From Hwangdonia lutea (lineage in GTDB: Bacteria > Bacteroidota > Bacteroidia > Flavobacteriales > Flavobacteriaceae): DNA of 64,000 bases. The position numbers and the translations under genes were made by a program. The stretch lies in the NCBI RefSeq assembly GCF_032814565.1, contig NZ_CP136521.1:1956501-2020500 (forward strand). The letters are read 5' to 3'. The notes beneath the pieces were generated by a model that saw nothing but the letters and a program-made list of their open reading frames with translations, was not told the origin of the DNA and ran no database searches. Each line of letters begins with the position of its first letter. The stretch's first letter is position 1. Shown one piece after another: positions 8,250-15,710 of the stretch.

Positions 8250-8298
8250 TAAATATATGACAATCAGGGGATAAATACAATACGTAGAACTACGTATT
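8250..8298 (-). promoter_or_regulatory. Promoter of small RNA copy 2 with 7-2-7 palindrome
   Basis: The palindrome AATACGTAG-AA-CTACGTATT (8279-8298, centre 8288.5) lies exactly 35 bp upstream of the centre of the minus-strand -7 box TATATTTA (8250-8257), the same spacing as at copy 1. The sequence between the two elements differs from copy 1 while elements and spacing are kept. A TTG is present 20 nt before the -7 box in this copy. Confidence 0.7.
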
Positions 8299-8339
8299 TT
8301 TAAAAATGCATGATTTTGATTTTAGTTGATAAACCAGGG

Positions 8340-8972
8340 TTAAAGGAAGTCCTTATTAACACCGGCCCAAATTGAGAGTGAAGATGGCTTGTTGTCTAAC
8401 CCTAATTTTGCCAAAATATTGCTTCGGTGTTTTTCTACGGTTCTAACCGAAATGCTCAATTCTTCGGCAATATCGGGGCTGGTTTTATTCTCAGCAACAA
8501 GTTTAATTATTTTAAGTTCAGATTTACTTAACGATGCTAAAGCTTCTGGTTTTTGCTCTGCACTACTGGCCTTTAAATAATCAGCGATTTCTTCGCTAAA
8601 ATAGGATTTGTTATTTACAACATGTTCTATACAAGTTTCAATTTCTTCAATGGCAAACTCCTTTAAAATATAGCCGTAAACCCCAAACTCAATCGCTTGG
8701 TCGTAAACTTCTTCTTCTTTATCAAAGGTTATTAAAATAACTTTAGTATCAAGGTTGTTTTTTTGGCAGGCTTCGGCAATTTCCAACCCTGTTTTATGAG
8801 GCATTCTAATATCTAAAATGGCAATGTCCGGTTTTAATTTTACAATAAGATTATAGGCGGTGTTACCATCTTGGGCGCTGCCAACAATGTTAAAACCTTT
8901 TGAGGTTAAAAAATCTGATAAACCTCTTAACATAAGCGGATGATCGTCCGCAATTACTATACTGTGGTTCAT
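8340..8972 (-). CDS. NarL/FixJ (LuxR-type) response regulator
   Basis: This is a two-component transcription regulator of 210 residues. The receiver domain covers residues 1-120, with the acidic pair Asp9/Asp10, the phospho-acceptor Asp54 in LDIRMP, Thr82 and Lys104. The LuxR-type helix-turn-helix covers about residues 143-205 (SKSELKIIKLVAENKTSPDIA and SVRTVEKHRSNILAKLGL). No sensor kinase is in the window, so the stimulus is unknown. Downstream on the same strand lie two small RNA promoters with 7-2-7 palindromes, the obvious candidate targets. The bases just before its start codon (8973-8990) are complementary to the 5' part of those RNAs, which suggests feedback. Confidence 0.93.
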   Translation of the reverse strand: MNHSIVIADDHPLMLRGLSDFLTSKGFNIVGSAQDGNTAYNLIVKLKPDIAILDIRMPHKTGLEIAEACQKNNLDTKVILITFDKEEEVYDQAIEFGVYGYILKEFAIEEIETCIEHVVNNKSYFSEEIADYLKASSAEQKPEALASLSKSELKIIKLVAENKTSPDIAEELSISVRTVEKHRSNILAKLGLDNKPSSLSIWAGVNKDFL

Positions 8973-9037
8973 TAATTAATTCTTGAGGGATTATGTTGCT
9001 ATTAAATAATAAAAGTAATCATTATAATGGTGTCATC

Positions 9038-9478
9038 TTATAACTTTAGATATAAATATTTTTTTTCGTAATCAATTACTGCTTTTGCCTTTTTTAAAAT
9101 ATCTGCACCAATAATGCCATCAACTGGTTCAGCGTTATGATTTATAAGTGCGGTGTTAACGTGGGTAAGGTTAAATAAGACCAAAACCACTTTGTCGTGT
9201 TTCCATTTGCCAATCTTCACTTTGTTTTTTTTCGCCATTTGCGTGTCCATATCTATAGCACCAGCACCGGCGGCTTTAATTAAGGAATCTTCGGCCAGTA
9301 AATTAAAATTTTCAACCGCTTCAAAACCAACACAAGAACTTGACGCACCGGTATCTAATATAAACAGGCCTTTTACACCATTAATAGTGGCCTTTACCTC
9401 AAAATGATTGGTTTTGGTAAGTTTCAATTTTACTTTGGTATAGCCTTTCTCCAGCAGGAATTGTTGCAGTGTTTGCAT
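9038..9478 (-). CDS. Retropepsin-like aspartic protease
   Basis: The protein has 146 residues and no signal peptide. It is a single-domain clan AA aspartyl protease: the catalytic motif FILDTGASSS places Asp42-Thr43-Gly44 in the active site, and the second hallmark, hydrophobic-hydrophobic-Gly, appears as VDGIIGADIL near residues 118-127. Having one DTG motif, it must dimerise to be active, like retroviral proteases. Its substrate is unknown. It ends 65 bp from the response-regulator start on the same strand, so the two might share a transcript, but I see no functional link. Confidence 0.88.
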   Translation of the reverse strand: MQTLQQFLLEKGYTKVKLKLTKTNHFEVKATINGVKGLFILDTGASSSCVGFEAVENFNLLAEDSLIKAAGAGAIDMDTQMAKKNKVKIGKWKHDKVVLVLFNLTHVNTALINHNAEPVDGIIGADILKKAKAVIDYEKKYLYLKL

Positions 9479-9563
9479 CTAATTTAGTTTTAAACAAAGA
9501 TAATCCTATAAAACAATTATTTTTACAAAAAAGTGTTAAGGATACCATTTAAAATATTAAAAT

Positions 9564-10331
9564 TTGATAATTACAGATACCCACACCCATTTATACAGCG
9601 AAGCTTTTGATGACGACAGAAATGAGATGATTGATCGTGCCATTGCGCAAGGCGTTACACGGTTTTTTATTCCAGCCATAGATTCAACTTATACCGCATC
9701 CATGCTTCAGCTTGAAAAAGATTATCCGAACCATGTGTTTTTAATGACGGGTTTGCATCCCACACATGTAAAAGATAATTATAAAGATGAATTGAAACAT
9801 GTTGAAGTGTTGCTCGCAAAACGAAATTTTTATGCCGTTGGCGAAATAGGAATAGATTTGTATTGGGACAAATCGACTTTAGGCATCCAAAAAAAAGCTT
9901 TTAAGCATCAAATACAACTGGCCAAACAATACAAGTTACCCATAGTGATTCATTGTCGCGAGGCTTTCAACGAGATATTTGAAGTTTTAGAAACAGAAAA
10001 AAGCGACGATTTATTCGGTATTTTTCACTGTTTTACAGGAACTCTCGAGCAAGCACATCAAGCCATATCCTTTAATATGAAATTAGGAATTGGCGGGGTG
10101 GCCACCTTTAAAAACGGGAAGATTGATCAATTCTTAAATCAAATCGATTTAAAGCATATTGTGTTGGAAACCGATGCGCCGTATTTGGCTCCAACACCAT
10201 ACCGGGGCAAACGAAATGAAAGCCTGTATATATTAGAGGTTTTAAAAAAACTGTCCTATATATATAATAGGAGTGAGGTGGACATCGCTAAAATTACCAC
10301 CGAAAACTCAAAAGCTATTTTTAAAATTTAG
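9564..10331 (+). CDS. tatD: TatD family metal-dependent hydrolase
   Basis: This 255-residue TIM-barrel hydrolase has the metal-binding HxH near the start (DTHTHL, His7 and His9), GEIGIDLYW with the bridging Glu, IHCREA, FHCFTG and ETDAPYLAP in the family order. TatD proteins are deoxyribonucleases acting on nucleic acid fragments in the cytosol. The start is a TTG at 9564; no in-frame ATG precedes the conserved DTHTHL, so TTG is the best choice. The asparaginase gene follows after 4 bp and is probably co-transcribed. Confidence 0.93.
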   Translation: MIITDTHTHLYSEAFDDDRNEMIDRAIAQGVTRFFIPAIDSTYTASMLQLEKDYPNHVFLMTGLHPTHVKDNYKDELKHVEVLLAKRNFYAVGEIGIDLYWDKSTLGIQKKAFKHQIQLAKQYKLPIVIHCREAFNEIFEVLETEKSDDLFGIFHCFTGTLEQAHQAISFNMKLGIGGVATFKNGKIDQFLNQIDLKHIVLETDAPYLAPTPYRGKRNESLYILEVLKKLSYIYNRSEVDIAKITTENSKAIFKI

Positions 10332-10335
10332 GATT

Positions 10336-11367
10336 ATGAGCACCACGAAACCAAACATATTGCTAATTTATACCGGCGGAACCATTGGTATGGTTAAAGA
10401 TTTTAAAACCGGCGTACTTCGAGCCTTCAATTTTAAAAATATACTAAAACGCATCCCGGAATTAAATCTGTTGGATTGTAATATTGATACGGTATCGTTT
10501 AAAGAGCCTATTGATTCTAGTAATATGAATCCGGAATATTGGGTGCAAATTGCCGAATTAATTGAAAAACATTACCACGATAACGATGGCTTTGTAGTAT
10601 TGCACGGCAGCGATACCATGAGCTATACCGCATCGGCACTAAGTTTTATGCTGGAAAATTTGGCAAAACCAGTAGTGTTTACGGGGTCGCAATTGCCCAT
10701 TGGTGATTTGCGTACCGACGCCAAGGAGAATTTAATCACCTCAATTCAAGTGGCATCGTTACAACATCGAAAAAAACCTGTTATTAAAGAAGTGTGTTTG
10801 TATTTTGAATACAAACTATACCGTGCCAACCGAACCACAAAAATAAATGCCGAACATTTTGAAGCTTTTGCCTCATTAAATTATCCAGATTTGGCAGAGT
10901 CTGGTGTGCATTTAAAGGTAAATAATGAATATTTGTTCAAACCCAATGTGAATAAAAAATTAGTGGTTCATAAAAATTTAGATAAAAATATAGCCCTTGT
11001 AAAGTTGTTTCCGGGAATTTCAGAAGCGGTTTTGCAGAGTGTTTTTAACACCCCAAATTTAAAAGGTGTTATTTTAGAAACCTATGGCGCGGGAAATTGT
11101 ACAACCGAGGCTTGGTTTATAAATATTCTAAAAAATGCAATAAAAAAAGGCATACATATTATTAATGTGACACAATGTTCGGGCGGAAGTGTGATAATGG
11201 GGCATTACGAAACCAGTAATCAACTGAAGAAAATAGGGGTAATCTCGGGAAAAGACATCACAACCGAAGCAGCAGTCTCTAAGTTAATGTATTTAGTCGG
11301 ACAAAATATTTCGCACAATGCCTTTAAAATCAGCTACGAAATAGCCTTAAGAGGAGAAATAACTTAA
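10336..11367 (+). CDS. ansA: Type I L-asparaginase
   Basis: The enzyme hydrolyses asparagine to aspartate and ammonia in the cytoplasm. It has 343 residues from the ATG at 10336; an upstream in-frame extension exists but would overlap tatD. Both catalytic Thr regions are visible: the N-terminal nucleophile motif YTGGTIGM at residues 12-19, and HGSDTMSYTA near residue 93 with the Thr/Asp pair. TGSQLPIGDLRTDA, typical of the cytosolic type I form, follows. There is no signal peptide, which agrees with type I. A weak palindromic terminator (11375-11392) follows. Confidence 0.94.
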   Translation: MSTTKPNILLIYTGGTIGMVKDFKTGVLRAFNFKNILKRIPELNLLDCNIDTVSFKEPIDSSNMNPEYWVQIAELIEKHYHDNDGFVVLHGSDTMSYTASALSFMLENLAKPVVFTGSQLPIGDLRTDAKENLITSIQVASLQHRKKPVIKEVCLYFEYKLYRANRTTKINAEHFEAFASLNYPDLAESGVHLKVNNEYLFKPNVNKKLVVHKNLDKNIALVKLFPGISEAVLQSVFNTPNLKGVILETYGAGNCTTEAWFINILKNAIKKGIHIINVTQCSGGSVIMGHYETSNQLKKIGVISGKDITTEAAVSKLMYLVGQNISHNAFKISYEIALRGEIT

Positions 11368-11374
11368 AAATTAA

Positions 11375-11406
11375 CTGTTAAAATTTTAACAGCTTAATTT
11401 TTTTTT
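11375..11406 (+). terminator. Probable terminator after ansA
   Basis: CTGTTAAAA/TTTTAACAG (11375-11392) is a perfect but AT-rich palindrome followed by a T tract (11398-11406). Confidence 0.55.
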
Positions 11407-11445
11407 GTTATTTGAGCCACCGTAATTAAAAGTATTACGATATTC

Positions 11446-11533
11446 AGAGAGGTGGCCGAGTGGCTTAAGGCGCACGCTTGGAAAGCGTGTATGCGTTAAT
11501 AGCGTATCGAGGGTTCGAATCCCTTCCTCTCTG
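11446..11533 (+). tRNA. tRNA-Ser (anticodon GGA)
   Basis: This is an 88-nt type II tRNA. The acceptor stem AGAGAGG pairs with CCTCTCT. The anticodon loop is CTTGGAAAG with anticodon GGA, framed by the perfect stem ACGCT/AGCGT. A long variable arm (ATGCGTTAATAGCGTAT) marks it as Ser, and the T arm has GGTTCGAATCC. CCA is not encoded. Confidence 0.97.
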
Positions 11534-11607
11534 CTGTATTTTTTGTTTTTAATTACCATATTTTTTATATCTTTAACACTTTAACTAATAAAATTAAGAT
11601 CGAGAAC

Positions 11608-12381
11608 ATGAAAAGATTATTTTCTATCCTAGCCATTTCAGGATTAATGGCATTCGGAACTGTTAATGCAACTACAAATGCAAACGCAACAACGGCAGTA
11701 ACAACAGTTGCAACTATCACTCAAGAACAAGACGCAGCACCCGCTGAAGAACTCGGATTTCACCAAGAACTAAAAAAGAGGTTCGTAGAAGGTGGTCCAG
11801 GATTTATGGGTATTGTACTGTTGTGTTTAATTTTAGGTTTAGCCATTGCTATCGAGAGAATCATCTTTTTAAACCTTTCTACAACAAACACAAAAAAATT
11901 AACCAAAAATGTTGAAGATGCACTATCATCTGGTGGTGTTGAAGCTGCAAAAGAGGTTTGTAGAAACACAAAAGGCCCCATCGCTTCTATATTCTATCAA
12001 GGATTGGATAGAACAGACGAAGGTGTTGAGGCTGCCGAAAAAGCTGTTGTAGCTTACGGTGGTGTTCAAATGGGACAGTTGGAAAAAAACGTGTCTTGGA
12101 TTTCGTTATTTATCGCTTTGGCGCCAATGCTTGGTTTCATGGGTACGGTAATTGGTATGATTCAAGCTTTTGATAAAATTGAAGCTGCAGGGGATATGAA
12201 CCCGTCGTTGGTTGCAGGTGGTATTAAAGTAGCACTTTTAACAACGGTATTTGGTTTAATTGTGGCCATCATACTTCAGATTTTTTACAATTATATTATT
12301 GCGAAAATTGATAGCATTGTTAACGATATGGAAGATGCTTCCATTACGTTGATGGATTTGTTAATTAGACACAAGAAGTAA
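11608..12381 (+). CDS. exbB: MotA/TolQ/ExbB proton channel protein
   Basis: The protein has 257 residues: an N-terminal signal-like helix and an Ala/Thr-rich segment to about residue 50, then three transmembrane helices. The first is MGIVLLCLILGLAIAIERI and the last two sit in the conserved channel region LAPMLGFMGTVIGMIQAFDKI. With two ExbD-type proteins it would form the inner-membrane complex that uses the proton gradient to power TonB-dependent outer-membrane uptake. It leads a four-gene unit (exbB, a small membrane gene, two exbD genes) closed by the terminator at 14071-14100. No tonB gene is in this unit. Confidence 0.9.
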   Translation: MKRLFSILAISGLMAFGTVNATTNANATTAVTTVATITQEQDAAPAEELGFHQELKKRFVEGGPGFMGIVLLCLILGLAIAIERIIFLNLSTTNTKKLTKNVEDALSSGGVEAAKEVCRNTKGPIASIFYQGLDRTDEGVEAAEKAVVAYGGVQMGQLEKNVSWISLFIALAPMLGFMGTVIGMIQAFDKIEAAGDMNPSLVAGGIKVALLTTVFGLIVAIILQIFYNYIIAKIDSIVNDMEDASITLMDLLIRHKK

Positions 12382-12491
12382 TAATTTAAAATTGTAAGCA
12401 TTATGAAATGAGCCATAATGATTTAAGATGAATCTAAAATGATTGTTGGCGAATTGCATCTGACTTATTTAACACAATAAAATTTAAACAG

Positions 12492-12926
12492 ATGAAAAAA
12501 ATATTAACCATATTGTTAGGTATTGTAGGAGTTCTTTCTATTGTATTTCTAGCAATGATAATATCAACAGGCGATGAAGCTATTAAGCTTGGCGAATCTA
12601 GTGGTACCGTAAACACCTTTATGTATATTGGGTACTTAGTGTTCTTTTTAACCTTGGCCTTTGTTGTTATTTTCAGTTTGAAAAATATATTTAGCGATGC
12701 CGAAACCATGAAAAGCACCCTTAAAGGTGTTGGAATATTCGCCTTATTGGCGGCTATTTGCTATTTCGGATTGGCTAAAGGTGTAGAAACCGAGCTTAAA
12801 GACGGCGAGATGCTTTCTGCAGGAGGCTCACAATTATTAGGAGCAGGATTATATTTATTCTATCTTCTTTTAGCAATTGCAGGCGGATCAATGTTGTTTT
12901 TCGCAATTAAAAAAATGATAAAGTAA
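12492..12926 (+). CDS. Four-helix membrane protein inside the exb operon, unknown function
   Basis: This 144-residue protein consists almost entirely of four hydrophobic helices (about residues 5-24, 44-65, 80-95 and 115-138) with a short loop after helix 1 (STGDEAIKLGESSGTVN). I recognise no catalytic motif. It lies between exbB and the first exbD, and its stop is one base before the exbD start, so translation is probably coupled. A structural or regulatory role in the ExbBD complex is inferred only from position. Confidence 0.8.
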   Translation: MKKILTILLGIVGVLSIVFLAMIISTGDEAIKLGESSGTVNTFMYIGYLVFFLTLAFVVIFSLKNIFSDAETMKSTLKGVGIFALLAAICYFGLAKGVETELKDGEMLSAGGSQLLGAGLYLFYLLLAIAGGSMLFFAIKKMIK

Positions 12927-12927
12927 T

Positions 12928-13539
12928 ATGGCAAAACGAGCAGCACCAGAAGTTAATGCAGGCTCAATGGCCGACATTGCCTTCTTACTACTAATTTTTT
13001 TCTTGGTAACCACTACCATTGAAAAAGATTCTGGTATTAACCGAAAACTACCGCCTATTGATGATAGCGAAGTAGATCCACCTATTATAAAGCAGAAAAA
13101 TATTTTTACTGTTTTGTTGAACAAGAACGATCAATTATTAGTTGAAGATGAGCCCATGCAAATTAAAGATTTGCGTAAAGCAGCCGTTGAATTTTTAGAT
13201 AACGGAGGTGATGGCACTTGCGATTATTGCCAAGGTGCAAAAAGCCCGAGTTCATCAGATAATCCAGACAAAGCTATTATATCTTTAAAAAACGATCGTG
13301 AAACATCTTATGCCGCTTATATCGCTGTTCAAAACGAATTGGTTGCAGCTTATAATGTATTAAGGAATAGAAGAGCACTTGAGTTAGGCCCACAAAAAGG
13401 CTTTAATGATATGGACTTTATTAAGATGCAGAATAATCTTAAAGATGTGAGATGGACTGGTAATAAAGAAAAGCTTAAAGAGCTGGTCGATCAAATAAAG
13501 GTCGAAATACCTCAAAAGCTTTCAGAAGTTGTAGAATAA
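12928..13539 (+). CDS. exbD: ExbD/TolR-type biopolymer transport protein, first copy
   Basis: The 203-residue protein has a short cytoplasmic N-terminus, one transmembrane helix with the essential Asp (MADIAFLLLIFFLVTTTIEKDSG, Asp near residue 12), and a periplasmic domain. It is longer than usual for ExbD (about 140): the periplasmic part contains an insertion with a CxxC pair (GTCDYCQG near residue 94) and a Ser-rich loop. It overlaps nothing but follows the membrane gene by 1 bp. Two different ExbD proteins per ExbB are common in this phylum. Confidence 0.9.
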   Translation: MAKRAAPEVNAGSMADIAFLLLIFFLVTTTIEKDSGINRKLPPIDDSEVDPPIIKQKNIFTVLLNKNDQLLVEDEPMQIKDLRKAAVEFLDNGGDGTCDYCQGAKSPSSSDNPDKAIISLKNDRETSYAAYIAVQNELVAAYNVLRNRRALELGPQKGFNDMDFIKMQNNLKDVRWTGNKEKLKELVDQIKVEIPQKLSEVVE

Positions 13540-13566
13540 TTTAGAATTAAATAGAGATTAAAGATT

Positions 13567-14049
13567 ATGTCTAAATTTAAAAAGAAAAAAGATGGAGGAT
13601 TGCCTCCAGTAAACACAGCATCGTTACCAGATATTGTATTTATGTTGTTATTCTTTTTTATGGTGGCTACCGTAATGAGGGAAGATACGCTATTTGTACA
13701 AAACCAATTACCATTGGCAGACCAGGTTGAAAAACTTGATAAAAAATATCCAGTAAGCTATATTTATATGGGTAAGCCAAGTGAGAATTACAGGAAATTT
13801 GGTACGGTTGCTAGAATCCAACTTAACGATAAGTTTGCTGATGTTTCTGAAGTTGGAAGATTTATAGACGCAGAGCGACTGGCTTTAAGAGAAGAGTTGG
13901 TACCCTTTCTAACCGTGTCTTTAAAAGTAGATAAAGATGCCAACATGGGTATTGTTGGAGATGTTAAGCAAGAATTACGTAAAGTAAATGCATTAAAAAT
14001 TAATTATACCACAGGTATTGGAGATGCATTGAGCAATATAAAGAATTAA
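13567..14049 (+). CDS. exbD: ExbD/TolR-type biopolymer transport protein, second copy
   Basis: The 160-residue protein has the ExbD layout: a Lys-rich cytoplasmic start (SKFKKKKDGG), a transmembrane helix with the channel Asp in LPDIVFMLLFFFMVATVMRED, and a periplasmic domain ending near KINYTTGIGDALSNIKN. It lies 27 bp after the first exbD and is the last gene before a strong terminator. It is clearly diverged from the first copy, so the two probably form a hetero-dimer or serve different TonB partners. Confidence 0.9.
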   Translation: MSKFKKKKDGGLPPVNTASLPDIVFMLLFFFMVATVMREDTLFVQNQLPLADQVEKLDKKYPVSYIYMGKPSENYRKFGTVARIQLNDKFADVSEVGRFIDAERLALREELVPFLTVSLKVDKDANMGIVGDVKQELRKVNALKINYTTGIGDALSNIKN

Positions 14050-14070
14050 ACGATCTTAATTTTATATATA

Positions 14071-14105
14071 AAAAGCGTTTTGATTTATCAAAACGCTTTT
14101 GTTTT
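14071..14105 (+). terminator. Terminator of the exb operon
   Basis: AAAAGCGTTTTGAT (14071-14084) pairs perfectly with ATCAAAACGCTTTT (14087-14100) and a T-rich tail follows. Confidence 0.9.
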
Positions 14106-14216
14106 TATATGTAGTTGTACAATTTTGAGTATAATTGTATAGTTATATCAAATGAATTTAATATCGATTATTTTGAGGATGATTTGATATTAGCACAGAA
14201 TAACCATTCCTTGTAA

Positions 14217-14909
14217 ATGAAAAATAGCATCTTTATAATCTTTTTTATGTTGGGTTTTCAATGGGTTTCTTCCCAAGATACTCCAAACACCGTTGTAGAT
14301 TCACTTTATAAAGAAGATCATTTTTATGCCGGAATAACCTATAATTTATTGGGTAATATTCCAAACAGCATTAAACAAAGTGGGTTTTCAACAGGTTTCC
14401 ATTTAGGCTATATTAAAGATATGCCCATAAATAAAAACAGAGATGTGGCCATTGGTATTGGTTTAGGGTACTCCACAAACTCTTTTAATCAAAATTTACT
14501 TGTTAATCAAAATACTTCAGGCGATTTTGAATACAGCATTTTAAAAGATAGAAGCACCTATTCCAAGAATAAATTTTCGATGCATTTGGTTGAATTGCCA
14601 ATTGAGTTTAGATGGCGAACTTCAACACCTACGGTTTACGACTTTTGGCGTATTTATACGGGCTTTAAATTGGGGTACGTATTTGCGCATACCACAAAAC
14701 ATGTTGGGGACTTAGGGGTTTTAAAATACGGTGATGTTGATGGGTTTAATGATTTTCAATATGGATTGACATTAAGTGTGGGATACGGCACGTGGAACTT
14801 TCATGTATACTATGCTTTAAATCCAATATTTTCAAATATTGCCAAGATTGATAATGAGCGTATTGATATGAACGCCATTAAAGTGGGTTTAATGTTTTAT
14901 ATCCTTTAA
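14217..14909 (+). CDS. PorT-like outer-membrane beta-barrel protein
   Basis: The protein has 230 residues with a Sec signal peptide (KNSIFIIFFMLGFQWVSSQ). It is predicted to be an eight-strand type barrel: repeated amphipathic strands with aromatic ends (YAGITYNLLG, IGIGLGYS, VELPIEFRWR, YTGFKLGYVF, FHVYYALNPIF) and a C-terminal strand ending MFYIL. The LPIEFRWR phrase is common in the porin-like OMP_b-brl_2 group to which PorT belongs. I cannot show that it is the secretion protein PorT itself. It stands alone between two terminated units. Confidence 0.7.
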   Translation: MKNSIFIIFFMLGFQWVSSQDTPNTVVDSLYKEDHFYAGITYNLLGNIPNSIKQSGFSTGFHLGYIKDMPINKNRDVAIGIGLGYSTNSFNQNLLVNQNTSGDFEYSILKDRSTYSKNKFSMHLVELPIEFRWRTSTPTVYDFWRIYTGFKLGYVFAHTTKHVGDLGVLKYGDVDGFNDFQYGLTLSVGYGTWNFHVYYALNPIFSNIAKIDNERIDMNAIKVGLMFYIL

Positions 14910-14942
14910 TTAATGTCTCCATTTCCGCGGAGATGAACATCG

Positions 14943-15557
14943 CTAAAGCCAATAATTGACTAAAACTAACTGCGGAAACAAGCCTACAAAACATCCAATA
15001 ATCAATTCCTTATAAGTGTGGGCATTTAAGTGCAATCTAGAAGTGGCAACCGCACCGGTAATAATCGACATTAAAGCCAAAGTGCCATTAATATTAATAT
15101 TGAAATGAATGCTTAACGCAATAAAAAACATAAACAATCCAGATACGGCAATCATGTGAATACTGGCTTTAAATTTAAATATCGCTAAAATTAAGCAAGC
15201 TAAAGTTGAAATTAAAATACCTAAAAAAAAGAAATAAAGCTCAATAACCTGACTTGGCGTAACAATACGTTGTAATACCAAAATAATTACCACAGCATTG
15301 AGCATAAGCGGAAGTATACGTTCTTTGGTGCTTTCTAAATAAATAGATTTTACCTTACCCAAAGTTTTTAATAAAAAGAAGAGTAAGACTGGTAAAATAA
15401 CGGTTAAAATAAAGAGTGAAATTATTTTGGCTCGAATAATTTCATTGGGAATAAACCTTGGGGATTTTGCAAAGTAAAATACCACGCCCAATAATGGCAT
15501 TAACAACGGGTGAAAAATAAACGAGATACTTTTTAAAATACGATCTGTCATACCCAT
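14943..15557 (-). CDS. PAP2-like integral membrane protein
   Basis: The 204-residue protein has about six hydrophobic helices. The C-terminal half holds a degenerate phosphatase-like pattern (KASIHMIAVSGLFM, then SRLHLNAHTYKELIIGCFVG) reminiscent of the last two PAP2 signature blocks (SGH and SR...H...D), but the first block with Lys/Arg and the final Asp is not obvious. It could be a lipid phosphatase relative or a non-catalytic membrane protein. It is convergent with the barrel gene to its left, with only 33 bp between the ends. Confidence 0.55.
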   Translation of the reverse strand: MGMTDRILKSISFIFHPLLMPLLGVVFYFAKSPRFIPNEIIRAKIISLFILTVILPVLLFFLLKTLGKVKSIYLESTKERILPLMLNAVVIILVLQRIVTPSQVIELYFFFLGILISTLACLILAIFKFKASIHMIAVSGLFMFFIALSIHFNININGTLALMSIITGAVATSRLHLNAHTYKELIIGCFVGLFPQLVLVNYWL

Positions 15558-15710
15558 TTAATTTTAAAATTATGCATAAATAAATCGAATTATTTTTTGA
15601 TTATTTAAGGTTAAAAATATAAGCATAGCCTTAGTTACGTTTCTATTTTTAAACACAAAATAGACGAAAAAGAAACGATTTATATGTATCATTTTGAAGT
15701 TTAATGGGTA

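Noticed and set aside
10273-10335. N-terminal extension of the asparaginase
   Set aside because: It overlaps tatD in another frame; the family N-terminus begins at the ATG at 10336.
14943-15557. Calling the membrane protein a true PAP2 phosphatase
   Set aside because: Only the last two signature blocks are loosely present and key residues are missing, so it is named PAP2-like only.
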